33,956 bases of DNA from Thermoanaerobaculum aquaticum (GCA_020722885.1 DYJZ01000010.1:1-33956), one strand, 5' to 3'; shown: positions 1 to 8,530, counted from the stretch's first letter. Numbers and translations are program-made. Notes: generated by a model from the letters alone, not told the origin.

Positions 1-27
1 TTGCGGTTTTTCCACTGCCATTTAAAA

Positions 28-300
28 GAACATTTCTAATTAGTTTAAGTAAGGAAATTATCATACAGTTTTGACAGGGGACTTATGGAAATCGCTCGAC
101 AGGTTTTTTCAAACACCTCCCATTGAACCCGAAACCTACCAGCCGAGCCTTTTTGAGGAGTAGTTGGACAGCATAATGAGATATACAGGACTAAAAACAG
201 TGAGCCTCGTTTTCAAGCCCCCCTTAATACCAGGCAAAAACCCTCAATTTTGATGATACACTTTCTGCTTTCAAATTATCCTAAAGAGCAGTGTGGAAAA
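28..300. repeat. Dispersed repeat family A, copy A1
   Basis: This gene-free stretch closely matches 9780-10037 in the same orientation. Shared blocks include TTGACAGGGGACTTATGG, the stretch around CATTGAACCCGAAACCTA, and CTCGTTTTCAAGC near the right end. Its left part (28-83, starting with ACATTTCTAATTAGTTTAAG) is shared with 5783-5836, and its right part (about 205-297) recurs inverted at 24770-24872. No protein is supported. The repeat ends just upstream of the AT-rich tRNA-Val promoter. It is probably a non-autonomous mobile repeat, but no transposase is present in the window. Confidence 0.75.
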
Positions 301-334
301 GTAAAAATTAAAAAACGAAAAAATTTTTCTTTTA

Positions 335-364
335 TTTTTAATATTTTAATTTTTTTGTTACAAT
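335..364 (+). promoter_or_regulatory. Likely promoter of tRNA-Val
   Basis: A good -10 hexamer TACAAT lies at 359-364, preceded by a very AT-rich tract. The best -35 match is poor (TTTTTA at 335-340, 18-bp spacer). The predicted transcription start is within a few bases of the tRNA 5' end at 374. The -10 is convincing; the -35 is not. Confidence 0.4.
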
Positions 365-373
365 ACTATTTGT

Positions 374-448
374 GGGCGGTTAGCTCAGTGGGAGAGCATC
401 TGCCTTACACGCAGAGGGTCGCGTGTTCAAGTCACGCACCGCCCACCA
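374..448 (+). tRNA. tRNA-Val (anticodon UAC)
   Basis: A complete cloverleaf can be drawn. The acceptor arm pairs GGGCGGT (374-380) with ACCGCCC (438-444), followed by discriminator A and an encoded CCA (446-448). The D arm holds TAGCTCAGTGGGAGAGC. The anticodon stem is TCTGC/GCAGA around the loop CTTACAC, giving anticodon TAC and reading GUA valine codons. The T arm contains GTTCAAGTC. It stands alone between repeat A1 and the pcm stop codon. No clear terminator follows; a 7-bp AAACTAT/ATAGTTT stem at about 465-495 has no T-run. Confidence 0.95.
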
Positions 449-507
449 TTTAAATAGCCTTAAAAACTATCAAAGAAAGTTATAGCATAGTTTCGTACAA
501 TTGCTTT

Positions 508-1131
508 TTATCCGGAAATTAAGGGAACAAAAACGCAGGAAGACTTTTGCTCTGCAAAAAGACCTTTCTCGGTTTTTCTTACAATGGTAAGGCGCTGTAT
601 GTAAGAAGAACCTATGGGAGCAAGCAGAATTCCTTCCACTTTAAGCTGGTTGAGAAGTTCTTCCGGGATTCTGGATGCAGAGGCAGAAACAATAATTTTG
701 TCAAATTGGCTTTCTTCTTTCCAGCCCAGCGTCCCATCTCCTATTTTTACAGGAATATCAACTATTCCAGCTTTTTTTAAGTTTTCTTTAATTTTTTCAC
801 CAAGTTCTTTTATTCTTTCAATACCATAAGGTAATGCTCCAAGTTTATACAAAAGGGCAAGAAGATATCCACTCCCCGCCCCAACTTCAAGAACTTTTTC
901 ACCCTCTTTAATTTTTGCCTCTTCGAGCATTTCCGCTATCATAACAGGCTGGCTTGTTGTCTGCCCAAAACCAATCGGTACAGGACTATCTTTGTAAGCG
1001 TCTGAACTAAAATCGGAAGGAACAAAAAACCTTCTGTCAACCGAAAGAAAAGCATTTAAAATTCTTTCGTTCTTAATTCCCCTTGCCTTTATCTGACTTT
1101 CTACCATAAACTCAAGCTCTTTTTTGCTCAT
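508..1131 (-). CDS. pcm: Protein-L-isoaspartate O-methyltransferase
   Basis: The enzyme uses S-adenosylmethionine to methylate isoaspartyl residues in damaged proteins so that they can revert to aspartate; it acts in the cytoplasm. The 207-residue product has the usual family length. Near residues 45-65 it carries the PCMT signature PVPIGFGQTTSQP. The SAM-binding motif I, VLEVGAGSGY, is near residue 80, and the typical C-terminal FVPL is present. The ATG at 1131 has no strong ribosome binding site, and an in-frame ATG eight codons later (1107) is a possible alternative. The gene is divergent from the M16 peptidase gene with only 43 bp between them. The family assignment is secure; the exact start is not. 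Confidence 0.9.
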   Translation of the reverse strand: MSKKELEFMVESQIKARGIKNERILNAFLSVDRRFFVPSDFSSDAYKDSPVPIGFGQTTSQPVMIAEMLEEAKIKEGEKVLEVGAGSGYLLALLYKLGALPYGIERIKELGEKIKENLKKAGIVDIPVKIGDGTLGWKEESQFDKIIVSASASRIPEELLNQLKVEGILLAPIGSSYIQRLTIVRKTEKGLFAEQKSSCVFVPLISG

Positions 1132-1152
1132 AATAATATTTTAACCTATAAT
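1124..1152 (+). promoter_or_regulatory. Likely promoter of the M16 peptidase gene
   Basis: A perfect -10 TATAAT (1147-1152) lies 17 bp from a weak -35 TTGCTC (1124-1129), in the short gap between divergent pcm and the peptidase gene. The predicted transcript would have a leader of about 15 nt holding the AGGGGAG ribosome binding site. The -35 overlaps the first codons of pcm. Confidence 0.45.
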
Positions 1153-1174
1153 TTGTTTTTTAGGGGAGAGAGAA

Positions 1175-3832
1175 ATGTTTTTAGATTTCTATTTAGAAAG
1201 ATTTTTTGAGAGAATTGAAACTTACGATTTATCAAGCGGGTTCAGGGTTGTTCTTTTTGAGGAAAGGAAACTTCCTGAAGTGGCTTTAAACATTATGTTC
1301 CACATTGGAAGCAAAGATGAAAAAGAGGGTGAGAGAGGATACGCTCACCTTTTTGAACACCTTATGTTTCAGGGGTCTCTTAATTCTCCTGTCGACTACT
1401 TTAAAGCCCTTGAAAAGTTTGGAGCAAGAGTAAATGGTGGAACAATGGAGGATAGAACAATTTACTTCGATGTTTTCCCAAAAGATCTTCTTGAATATGT
1501 TTTTTTTCTGGAATCGGACAGATTAAAAAACCTTTTTCCTTTTATTACGGAAGATCGACTCTTAAATCAAATTGAGGTAGTTAAAAACGAAAAGAGGCAG
1601 ATTATTGAAAATCAGCCTTACGGAATTGTTGATGAAGCAATTTCTGAATTACTCTTCCCTGAAAATCATCCATACCGTCACCCGGTCATTGGATATTTTG
1701 AAGATCTTGAAAATGCAACACTAAAAAAGATGAAAAGTTTTTTTGACAGGTTTTATGTTCCCAGAAATGGCTCTATAGCCATCTGCGGTGATTTTGAAAA
1801 AGATAAGGTAATTAAACTTCTTGAAAAATACTTTGGTTCAATTCCATCTGGAAAGTTTGTTCCACCAATGAATGAGTGGATTCCACCAATTGTGGGAAAC
1901 CCATTTATGAGAGTCTTTTCAAATGTTGCACTTAAAAGGGTTTATTACCTATGGACCGTTCCTTCATTTTTCTCCAATGACAATAAAAATTTGATTCTTC
2001 TTTCGCTTTTGCTTTCAAATGGAAAAGATTCCCCTCTTCAAAAAAGGCTTGTTGTTGAAAATCCATACTGTCAGTCTGTTTCAGCATCTCTTTTTAATGG
2101 AGAGGTCTGTGGAGTATTTATTATTTCTGCAATTTTGAGAAAATCTGAAAACGAAAAAATTGTTGAAAAAATAATTTTTGAAGAAATAAATAAAATTAAG
2201 AATCAGGGTATTGAAGACAAAGATTTCAAATCCACTTTATTGAGTGTTGAATCTTCACGCATAAAAAGCCTTGAAAATATTGGAGGTTTTGGAGGACTTT
2301 CCGATATTCTCAACTTTTATAATTTATATTTTGGCAAACCTGATTATTTTAAAATTGACCTTAAGAATCTCTTTGCCACAAAAAAAGAGGAGCTTAAATC
2401 TTCACTACAAAAATATTTAAGCACACAGTATTTTGCAAAATTGTCTGTTGAACCAAAAAGAAAGTCAGAATGTGTTACTGTGAATAAACCTTCTGTAAAA
2501 ATCAAAATGGATTTTGCCCTTCAAACACCGATATTGGAGAGGTCAAAAAGCGGCTTAAATATCTATAGACTCAAAGAGGATATAATTCCTTTCTCAACAT
2601 TTAAGATTATTTTTAAAAAGGGCGCAAAAGATGACCCTGTAAATCTTTCTGGCCTTACCTCCATGGTAACAGACCTCCTTGATGAAGGTTCTTCAGGAAA
2701 AACAAATATAGAAATCTCAAGAGAATTCAAAGAAATAGGAGCTTTTTGCGACATCTCCTGCGACAAGGAGGCAATTACGATTTCAGTTCAATCTCCTTCA
2801 AGATTCTGCGAGAAGGTTGCAGACCTTCTTTCCTCAATCTCTTTCGCGCCAGACTTCCCTGAAGAAGAGATAGAGAGGGTAAGAAAATTAAAAATAGCAA
2901 CCAATAAATCTGGTCTCAAAAACCCGGAGGAACTTGGCGGTAAAATATCGAGGGCTCTTCTTTTTGGAAAAGATTCACCCTATGGGCATCTCATTGAAGG
3001 AAATTTTGCTTCACTAAATTCAATAAAAAGAGAAGATATAATTTCTTTTTATAGCGATATACTAAACAACTCTGAAAAATCGCTTCTTGCTGTAGGCAAT
3101 TTCAACGAAGAAGTTATTAAAATAGTAGAAGAAAAAGCAAGCAACAAAATAAAAAGCAAAAATTTTTTAAAAGAGTCTATTTCAACTCCTGCTCCTATAA
3201 ACAGTTTGAGACTCTTCTTTTTAAAATTTAAAGACATACCATCTGCATACATCACTGCTTTTACTTTAACGGAAGAAAGAAATAGTTTAGCATTTCCATC
3301 TTTAAGTATATTCAATACGATTTTCGGCGGGAAGTTTACGAGCAGACTAAACAAAGTAATGAGAGAGGAAAAGGGATACACATACGGAGTAAGGACATTA
3401 TTCCTCTTACAGAAAGGAAAACTTCCCTGGATACTCGAAACTACCGTTGAGAAAAGCAAAACAAGCGAAGCAATTTCAGACATTCTTTCCGAACTTGAAA
3501 AGATAACATCCAGTATGCCACCAACAAAGGAAGAGTTCGAGGAGGCAAAAAATGGTTCTCTTTCAAGATTTTTGCAGAACTTTGAAACTCAGGAGGAGAG
3601 AGCAGAAAACTTTGCAAAACTTATAGAAATGGACCTCCCCGTTGACTTTTACAAAGACTACATTAAAAGATTTGAAAAAACAACACTTAAGGAAGTCATA
3701 GAAAACTCAAAAAAAATCTTTACAACTGACAAAATCTCATTTTTAGTTGTGGGCAATGTAGACAAAACATTTCTCAAAAACCTTCCGTTTAAAGAAATCA
3801 CCGAAATTACAATTGAAGATTTCTTTTACTGA
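1175..3832 (+). CDS. M16 family zinc peptidase (two-domain, pitrilysin/insulinase type)
   Basis: The product is 885 residues. The N-terminal half carries the inverted zinc motif HLFEH (58-62, HxxEH), and E139 stands 76 residues further on, at the spacing expected for the third zinc ligand. The C-terminal half (from about 460) resembles the non-catalytic M16 partner domain: it has GLTSMVTDLLDEG where an active domain would have HxxEH, and a later RLNKVMREEKGYTYG stretch typical of M16 C domains. Such fused proteins form a clamshell that degrades peptides. No signal peptide is visible, so the protein may be cytoplasmic. A good AGGGGAG ribosome binding site precedes the ATG. The true substrate is unknown; processing-protease-like and peptide-clearing roles are both possible. 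Confidence 0.88.
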   Translation: MFLDFYLERFFERIETYDLSSGFRVVLFEERKLPEVALNIMFHIGSKDEKEGERGYAHLFEHLMFQGSLNSPVDYFKALEKFGARVNGGTMEDRTIYFDVFPKDLLEYVFFLESDRLKNLFPFITEDRLLNQIEVVKNEKRQIIENQPYGIVDEAISELLFPENHPYRHPVIGYFEDLENATLKKMKSFFDRFYVPRNGSIAICGDFEKDKVIKLLEKYFGSIPSGKFVPPMNEWIPPIVGNPFMRVFSNVALKRVYYLWTVPSFFSNDNKNLILLSLLLSNGKDSPLQKRLVVENPYCQSVSASLFNGEVCGVFIISAILRKSENEKIVEKIIFEEINKIKNQGIEDKDFKSTLLSVESSRIKSLENIGGFGGLSDILNFYNLYFGKPDYFKIDLKNLFATKKEELKSSLQKYLSTQYFAKLSVEPKRKSECVTVNKPSVKIKMDFALQTPILERSKSGLNIYRLKEDIIPFSTFKIIFKKGAKDDPVNLSGLTSMVTDLLDEGSSGKTNIEISREFKEIGAFCDISCDKEAITISVQSPSRFCEKVADLLSSISFAPDFPEEEIERVRKLKIATNKSGLKNPEELGGKISRALLFGKDSPYGHLIEGNFASLNSIKREDIISFYSDILNNSEKSLLAVGNFNEEVIKIVEEKASNKIKSKNFLKESISTPAPINSLRLFFLKFKDIPSAYITAFTLTEERNSLAFPSLSIFNTIFGGKFTSRLNKVMREEKGYTYGVRTLFLLQKGKLPWILETTVEKSKTSEAISDILSELEKITSSMPPTKEEFEEAKNGSLSRFLQNFETQEERAENFAKLIEMDLPVDFYKDYIKRFEKTTLKEVIENSKKIFTTDKISFLVVGNVDKTFLKNLPFKEITEITIEDFFY

Positions 3833-3878
3833 AATTTTCTTGCCCTTTTAAGGGAACCTTTTGAATCAAGGCTTCTTT

Positions 3879-5195
3879 TTAAATCGCTGGTAGCATGATG
3901 GACTCTGTTACTTTAGCTTTTTTAAGGTTTTTGTCAAAAGGCTCCACGCCCGGGGCAAGACTATCAAGCTGATTGTTTTCAAAAGTTTTTAAGGTATCCC
4001 TGAATCTCTCCTGTTGTTCAATGTCCCCTTTTTTCTTAAGATCATCGATTGCCTTTTTTTCAAGTTCGATTGCCTTCTCTTTCTGCCCTAATGACATTAA
4101 AAGGTGCGCCTCGGTATCAAGATAGTTTGGGTTGTTTTCCATTTGACAACTTTTTTGAGAAAGCGTCAGCGATTCATTTAGCCTTCTCTGATTCTCATAA
4201 TTGTGCCACGCAAGAGTATTTAAATCATTGGCAGAAGCATATTCTGAAAAAAGTATTCCTATATCGACCAAAGTATTTTGAGCTTCACGCCACTCCTTGC
4301 CATAAAGTGCATGATATAAAGACATTATGGCTTTAAAATCAAAAGTTGTTGGTTTAATGTTTAAAGACTTTATTTTTTCGTAGACATTATTTAAGGCTGA
4401 GTTAACCATAGGTGCCTTTGTCTGCATTGCCCCGCTATAAAGAAATTCAAGCGATTTGTGAACATCGCTGAAATCGAGAGGCTCATCATCCCATAGCAGG
4501 GTAATTCCCTTATTTTTCTGGCGGAATGACTTCATTATGCGGAAAGAATATAGTTCATCAAAAAGTTCCCTGAAACCCTGAAGAGTTTTTTCAATGAGTG
4601 CCTGTCCGCCGAATCCCTGCTTGTTTTCAGGATCCGCCCTGTATATTTTCTCAAGCAGGTCATTCGCTTCTTCGATATTCTTCTTTTCTTCTGTCTTAAG
4701 AAGCTTTTGAGCAAGAGTCAAAGCCACTTCAAGATTATCAGGATTTTTTGCGTAATTGCCTTTTAAGTCTTTTATCGATCTTGTCTCTTTGCAATTTTTT
4801 CTTAACGCTTTCAGAATGTCTTCTTTCTTGCCAAAACCCACCTTTCTTCCTATTTCATCGCCGTTTTTATTGAGGAACAGGATTGTGGGGTATGCTTTTA
4901 TGGAATATTTCTTCGCTGCTTCTGCCCCCTCTTTCTCTGCATCAAGCTTCATAGGGATCAGGCTCATCTTTTTTAACTCACTGACGACCTCTTCATCCTG
5001 CCATACTAATTCGTCGAGGATTTTACAGGGAGAGCACCAGTCAGTGAAAAAATCTATCATAACTATCTTATTCTCCTTCTTCGCCAACTCCAGTGCTTTG
5101 TTCAAATCCCCCTTGAACCATTTAATTTCCGCTGCCTGCACGACAACAACAGCCGCAAAAATCGATAGCAGAGCAAGGAATGTTCTTTTAATCAT
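3879..5195 (-). CDS. Exported thioredoxin-fold protein with helical TPR-like C-terminal region
   Basis: The 438-residue product begins with a signal peptide (positive MIKR, hydrophobic core, small residues to about 22 ending VQAA), so it should act outside the cytoplasm. A thioredoxin domain follows (about 25-140) with active-site WCSPC (C54, C57) and the cis-proline of AYPT (P103). This is the DUF953/thioredoxin_7-like arrangement used by periplasmic disulfide reductases or isomerases. Residues 150-420 are helical and repeat-like (pairs such as LEVALTLAQKLL and EKAIELEKKAIDDLKKKG resemble TPR helices), which suggests a protein-binding platform. The start has an excellent GGAGGTG site. The gene stands alone, convergent with the M16 gene (46 bp between stops), and its promoter lies inside repeat P1. 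The client is unknown. Confidence 0.82.
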   Translation of the reverse strand: MIKRTFLALLSIFAAVVVVQAAEIKWFKGDLNKALELAKKENKIVMIDFFTDWCSPCKILDELVWQDEEVVSELKKMSLIPMKLDAEKEGAEAAKKYSIKAYPTILFLNKNGDEIGRKVGFGKKEDILKALRKNCKETRSIKDLKGNYAKNPDNLEVALTLAQKLLKTEEKKNIEEANDLLEKIYRADPENKQGFGGQALIEKTLQGFRELFDELYSFRIMKSFRQKNKGITLLWDDEPLDFSDVHKSLEFLYSGAMQTKAPMVNSALNNVYEKIKSLNIKPTTFDFKAIMSLYHALYGKEWREAQNTLVDIGILFSEYASANDLNTLAWHNYENQRRLNESLTLSQKSCQMENNPNYLDTEAHLLMSLGQKEKAIELEKKAIDDLKKKGDIEQQERFRDTLKTFENNQLDSLAPGVEPFDKNLKKAKVTESIMLPAI

Positions 5196-5208
5196 TTCTC
5201 ACCTCCGT

Positions 5209-5300
5209 TCACATCTGTTAAAAAGAAATTCTAATACAAACATATAAGAAGTCAATAAAAAGAAAAGGGGTTGTCATAAATGTCAGGACTATTTAGAAAT
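5209..5300 (-). repeat. Dispersed repeat family P, copy P1 (promoter-bearing)
   Basis: The stretch aligns in the same orientation with 9515-9597 and inverted with 25000-25056. Shared blocks are CACATCTGT, TAAGAAGTCAA and GACTATTTAGAAAT. Read on the minus strand it contains a TTGACT/TAGAAT promoter and runs directly into the start of the thioredoxin-like gene. Confidence 0.65.
5228..5255 (-). promoter_or_regulatory. Promoter of the thioredoxin-like gene, within repeat P1
   Basis: On the minus strand, -35 TTGACT (5250-5255) and -10 TAGAAT (5228-5233) are 16 bp apart, giving a leader of about 25-30 nt that holds the GGAGGTG ribosome binding site. The same hexamer layout occurs in the other two P copies, upstream of queG and downstream of trxB. 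Confidence 0.55.
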
Positions 5301-5306
5301 TTCCTC

Positions 5307-5435
5307 TAATACCAATTTGATATCTGTCGTTTAAAAATTCGTAGGTGAGGATACCTATCCCCGCCCAGGCCGGAATATGTATCCCAGCCTGCGGGGGAAG
5401 TTGATTTGGCTACTGTTGATGTCAAATTGGTGTTA
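5307..5435. repeat. Small inverted-repeat (MITE-like) element
   Basis: About 130 bp is bounded by imperfect inverted ends: ACCAATTTGATATC at 5311-5324 and GATGTCAAATTGGT at 5418-5431. Inside is a second, GC-rich hairpin (CCCCGCCCAGGC against GCCTGCGGGG, about 5363-5396). It is richer in GC than its surroundings and contains no reading frame. It could be a miniature mobile element or a nested structured RNA; no second copy is visible in the window. Confidence 0.5.
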
Positions 5436-5440
5436 ATAAC

Positions 5441-5660
5441 AATTGACTGTCATCACGAGGAGTGCTTCGAAGCGTTTACAAACAAAGTGATCTTCCATTG
5501 TGAAGAGAGGAGGATTGCTTCGTTTGACATTGCTCCAAAAGATAGCTAATATACGATGACAGTGTTGTTTGTTAAAGAGGGAGATTGCTTCGTAAGAGAA
5601 GGCTTCGAAGTAACACTCGCAATGACAGCTTTAGAGAGCACTCGCGACGACAACGTTTTT
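5441..5660. repeat. Palindromic repeat family C (TGACTGTCATCACGAGG / GCTTCGAAG units), left array
   Basis: Several degenerate units contain GCTTCGAAG, ATTGCTTCG and CTCGCAATGACA. The first unit (about 5442-5493, TTGACTGTCATCACGAGG...GTGATCTTCC) is an inverted copy of 9679-9733. The style resembles the CATTGCGAG...GAAGCAATC repeats widespread in bacterial intergenic DNA; that comparison is from memory. No gene is supported here. Confidence 0.6.
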
Positions 5661-5782
5661 CTATGAGGAAGACTGCTTCAGTTGCTTAACCCACGAAGGC
5701 TTTCTCGCAGTGACTGCCTTTTTTGTGGAAGACAGCCCCAGTATCCTTTCCACTAACACTTCCTAAACTTCCATTTTCGAGG

Positions 5783-5836
5783 ACATTTCTAATTAGTTTA
5801 AGAAAGGAGATTGTCATATAGTTATGACAGGACTTC
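5783..5836. repeat. Dispersed repeat family A, left-end fragment
   Basis: This matches 28-83, sharing ACATTTCTAATTAGTTTAAG and a TCATANAGTTNTGACAGG block. It contains a perfect 7-bp inverted repeat, TGTCATA-TAGT-TATGACA (about 5813-5830), which is degenerate in the copies at 28-83 and 9780-9830. It ends just before the probable ychF promoter. Confidence 0.6.
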
Positions 5837-5845
5837 TCCACTATA

Positions 5846-5874
5846 TGGACAAAATCGAATTTTAGGTTTAACAT
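5846..5874 (+). promoter_or_regulatory. Possible promoter of ychF operon
   Basis: TGGACA (5846-5851) and TAACAT (5869-5874) are separated by 17 bp and lie 23 bp upstream of the ychF ATG, whose AGGGG ribosome binding site follows. Both hexamers deviate from consensus. Confidence 0.35.
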
Positions 5875-5897
5875 AAATGCTTTAAAAGGGGTTTGAT

Positions 5898-6986
5898 ATG
5901 GCTCTTCTTGCAGGAATAGTTGGACTTTCACAAAGCGGAAAAACAACAATATTTAATGCACTCACATATTCAGGCACATCTCCTGAATTCAAAGGTTCTT
6001 CAAAGCATCCAAACATTGCTACAATTCCAATACCGGATGAAAGGCTTTCAGACCTTGCGACTCATTTCAAATCAAAGAAATTAACGCCGGCAACACTTGA
6101 ATTTATTGACCTTCCTGGCTTAAGAAAAGGTGCAACAGCTGAAGAGACAAGGTCTCTTCTTTCTCAGGTTAAAAATGCAGACCTTTTTATTAATGTTGTA
6201 AGATGTTTTGAAAATGAATCTTCTCCTCATCCTGAGGGTTCCTTAGACCCCGTAAGAGATATTAAAATTTTTGATTTTGAGCTGTTTTTTGCAGATCTTT
6301 CAACTGTCGAAAAAAGGATTGAAAGAATTTCGAAACTTGCAAAAAGCGGAGACGAAAAAGCTAAAGCGGTTTTGAAAATTTTGCAGAGTTTAAAATCATT
6401 CGTTGAGGCAGAAAAACCACTCAGGCTTTATAAATTCAAGGAAGATGAACTAAAACTTATATCAGATATGGAGTTTCTTTCAATCAAACCGGTTATTTAT
6501 GTTGCCAACCTGAGCGAAACAGACAGTGAATTAAGTGAAAAATTGTTTTCTGAAGTAGAAAATTATGCAAAAAATGAAGGGGCAAGAGTAGCCAGAATTT
6601 ATGGTAAGGTTGAATCTGAACTTGCAGAACTTCCTTTAGATGAGAGGAAAGAGTTTCTTTCCTCTTACGGTCTAAAAGATTCCGGACTTGAGAGGCTTTT
6701 AAAAGCCACTTTTGACCAGCTTGACCTTATGACTTTTTTAACAGCAGGAGAAAAAGAAACAAGAGCATGGACAATTAAAAAAGGAACAAAGGCGCCGGAG
6801 GCTGCAGGAAAGATACACAGCGATATTGAAAGAGGATTTATAAGAGTTGAGGTTTACACTTATGATGATTGGGTTAATTGCGGTAGAGATGAAAAAAAGG
6901 TCAAAGAAAAGGGGCTTTTGCGAGTAGAGGGAAAGGAATATATAATTCAAGAGGGAGACATCTGTCTTTTTAGATTTAATGTTTAG
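5898..6986 (+). CDS. ychF: YchF/OLA1-type P-loop ATPase
   Basis: This translation-associated ATPase of the Obg superfamily binds ribosomes and takes part in stress responses in known members. The 362-residue product has the family's usual length and order. The P-loop is GLSQSGKTT (9-17), the G3 motif is DLPG (71-74), and NLSE (204-207) replaces the GTP-specific NKxD, which is why YchF prefers ATP. A coiled-coil insert (about 125-175) and a C-terminal TGS-like domain (about 275-360, ending GKEYIIQEGDICLFRFNV) follow. The P-loop has SQS where the textbook family has PNV. The gene is first in a plus-strand run with the M32 peptidase gene (53 bp on) and trxB. Family identity is firm. Confidence 0.93.
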   Translation: MALLAGIVGLSQSGKTTIFNALTYSGTSPEFKGSSKHPNIATIPIPDERLSDLATHFKSKKLTPATLEFIDLPGLRKGATAEETRSLLSQVKNADLFINVVRCFENESSPHPEGSLDPVRDIKIFDFELFFADLSTVEKRIERISKLAKSGDEKAKAVLKILQSLKSFVEAEKPLRLYKFKEDELKLISDMEFLSIKPVIYVANLSETDSELSEKLFSEVENYAKNEGARVARIYGKVESELAELPLDERKEFLSSYGLKDSGLERLLKATFDQLDLMTFLTAGEKETRAWTIKKGTKAPEAAGKIHSDIERGFIRVEVYTYDDWVNCGRDEKKVKEKGLLRVEGKEYIIQEGDICLFRFNV

Positions 6987-7039
6987 AATTTTTCATTTTG
7001 GTTATGTTAAACCTCAAATTGTCTTCTAAGGAGGAAAAA

Positions 7040-8518
7040 GTGAAGGAAAAAGAGAGATTCTATAAATTTTTTGGAGAAATACACGATATACTTGAGGCAC
7101 AGCAGATTCTTGAATGGGATCAACAGGTGATTATGCCAAAAGGGTCCTCTGAACAAAGAGCCGGTGTTATTTCAACTCTTGCCGAAATTGCCCATAAAAA
7201 ACTCACTTCTGAGGAAGCAGAAGAAATTATATCGAATTTTGAAAGTAAGGCAGAAACAAATTGGGAAAAGGCTCATTCAAGAGAAGCAAGGAAAATGTAT
7301 CAAAAACAGAAAAAAATCCCCTCTTCTCTTATTGCAGAAAGGTCAAAACAGGCAATAATTACTCAAAGCATCTGGAAAAAAACCAAACCTGCTTCCGATT
7401 ACAAAACCTTTCTTCCTTATCTAAAAAAAGTTGTTGACATAACAAGGGAAATAGCAAAATGTGGAGATGGTGATCAACCCTATGACTTTCTCCTCGACGA
7501 ATATGAACCCTTTATGACAATAAAAGAACTTGATCCCTTATTTGAAAATCTAAAAAAGGGGCTTAAAGAATTTGTTAAAAAATATTCATCAACAGATATT
7601 GAACAAAGGAAAAAAGCAGTATCAAAGTTTGTATCAATTCAAAATCAAGAGAAAATTTGTAGATTTTTCCTGAATGAAATGGGGTTTGATTTTGAAAGAG
7701 GAAGAATGGACATTTCTGCCCACCCTTTTACAACAGGAACAATGGATGATGTAAGAATGACAACGAGATATAAAGAATATTATCTTCCTGCTGCACTTTT
7801 CGGTGCTCTTCACGAAGGTGGCCATTCTCTTTACGAGCAGGGGCTTGATAGAGAAAACTTTAAATTTCCTGCCGGACAGTCATGTTCACTCGGACTTCAC
7901 GAATCTCAGTCAAGATTCTGGGAAAACATAATCGGTAGGTCAAGGGGATTCTGGGAGAGGTATTATGAAGAAGTAAACAATTTATCAGATAAAGCTTTTA
8001 ATGAAGTATCCCTCGATGAATTTTACAAAGGAATTAACTGTGTTGCTCCATCGTTTATAAGGGTTGAGGCAGACGAGGTTACCTACAACCTTCATATAAT
8101 ATTGAGGTATGAAATCGAAAAGGAACTTATTAACGAAAATTTGAATATAGAAGACCTTCCCTTGGTGTGGAATGATAAGTTTTTCGATTTCTTTGGGATC
8201 AAACCTCCCACCTTTGCAGAGGGTTTTATGCAGGATATCCACTGGTCTATCGGTCTTATAGGTTATTTCCCAACCTATGCTCTCGGAAACCTTTACAGTG
8301 GAATGATAAAAGAAACTCTTGAAAAAGAACTCTCTCCTATTTATGAGCTTATTAAAAATGGAAAACTTAAAGAAATAAGAAACTACCTTAAAGAAAAAAT
8401 TCATTTAAAAGCAAGACTCTATTCACCTAAAGAACTTTTAGTTAGAGTAACTTCAAGAGATATGTCAGAGGTTCCTTTTCTTAATTACCTGAAAAACAAG
8501 TACAATTTTTTGATTTAG
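7040..8518 (+). CDS. M32 family metallocarboxypeptidase (Taq carboxypeptidase type)
   Basis: The enzyme removes C-terminal residues from peptides in the cytoplasm with a bound metal ion. The product is about 492 residues, normal for M32. It carries the HExxH site as HEGGH (258-262), followed by the family blocks ESQSRFWEN and NLHIILRYEIEKELI. Upstream DQPYDFLLDEYEPFMT is another characteristic M32 stretch. I chose the GTG at 7040 because AAGGAGG sits 5 bp before it and the encoded protein begins like other M32 enzymes. The frame is open back to a TTG at 6998 and an ATG at 7004, which have no comparable ribosome binding site. It lies between ychF and trxB (12 bp gap), so co-transcription is likely. 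Confidence 0.92.
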   Translation: MKEKERFYKFFGEIHDILEAQQILEWDQQVIMPKGSSEQRAGVISTLAEIAHKKLTSEEAEEIISNFESKAETNWEKAHSREARKMYQKQKKIPSSLIAERSKQAIITQSIWKKTKPASDYKTFLPYLKKVVDITREIAKCGDGDQPYDFLLDEYEPFMTIKELDPLFENLKKGLKEFVKKYSSTDIEQRKKAVSKFVSIQNQEKICRFFLNEMGFDFERGRMDISAHPFTTGTMDDVRMTTRYKEYYLPAALFGALHEGGHSLYEQGLDRENFKFPAGQSCSLGLHESQSRFWENIIGRSRGFWERYYEEVNNLSDKAFNEVSLDEFYKGINCVAPSFIRVEADEVTYNLHIILRYEIEKELINENLNIEDLPLVWNDKFFDFFGIKPPTFAEGFMQDIHWSIGLIGYFPTYALGNLYSGMIKETLEKELSPIYELIKNGKLKEIRNYLKEKIHLKARLYSPKELLVRVTSRDMSEVPFLNYLKNKYNFLI

Positions 8519-8530
8519 AAAGGGGTTTGT

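Noticed and set aside
250-453. 67-codon plus-strand open frame across the tRNA-Val gene
   Set aside because: It reads through the AT-rich promoter and the whole tRNA and has no ribosome binding site; the tRNA explains the sequence.
3843-3862. Possible terminator between the convergent M16 and thioredoxin-like genes (CCCTT/AAGGG)
   Set aside because: The stem is only 5 bp with a 2-nt loop and the T-run is broken, too weak to call.
5686-5949. 87-codon minus-strand frame upstream of and into ychF
   Set aside because: It overlaps the ychF start and the repeat A fragment and has no recognisable protein features.
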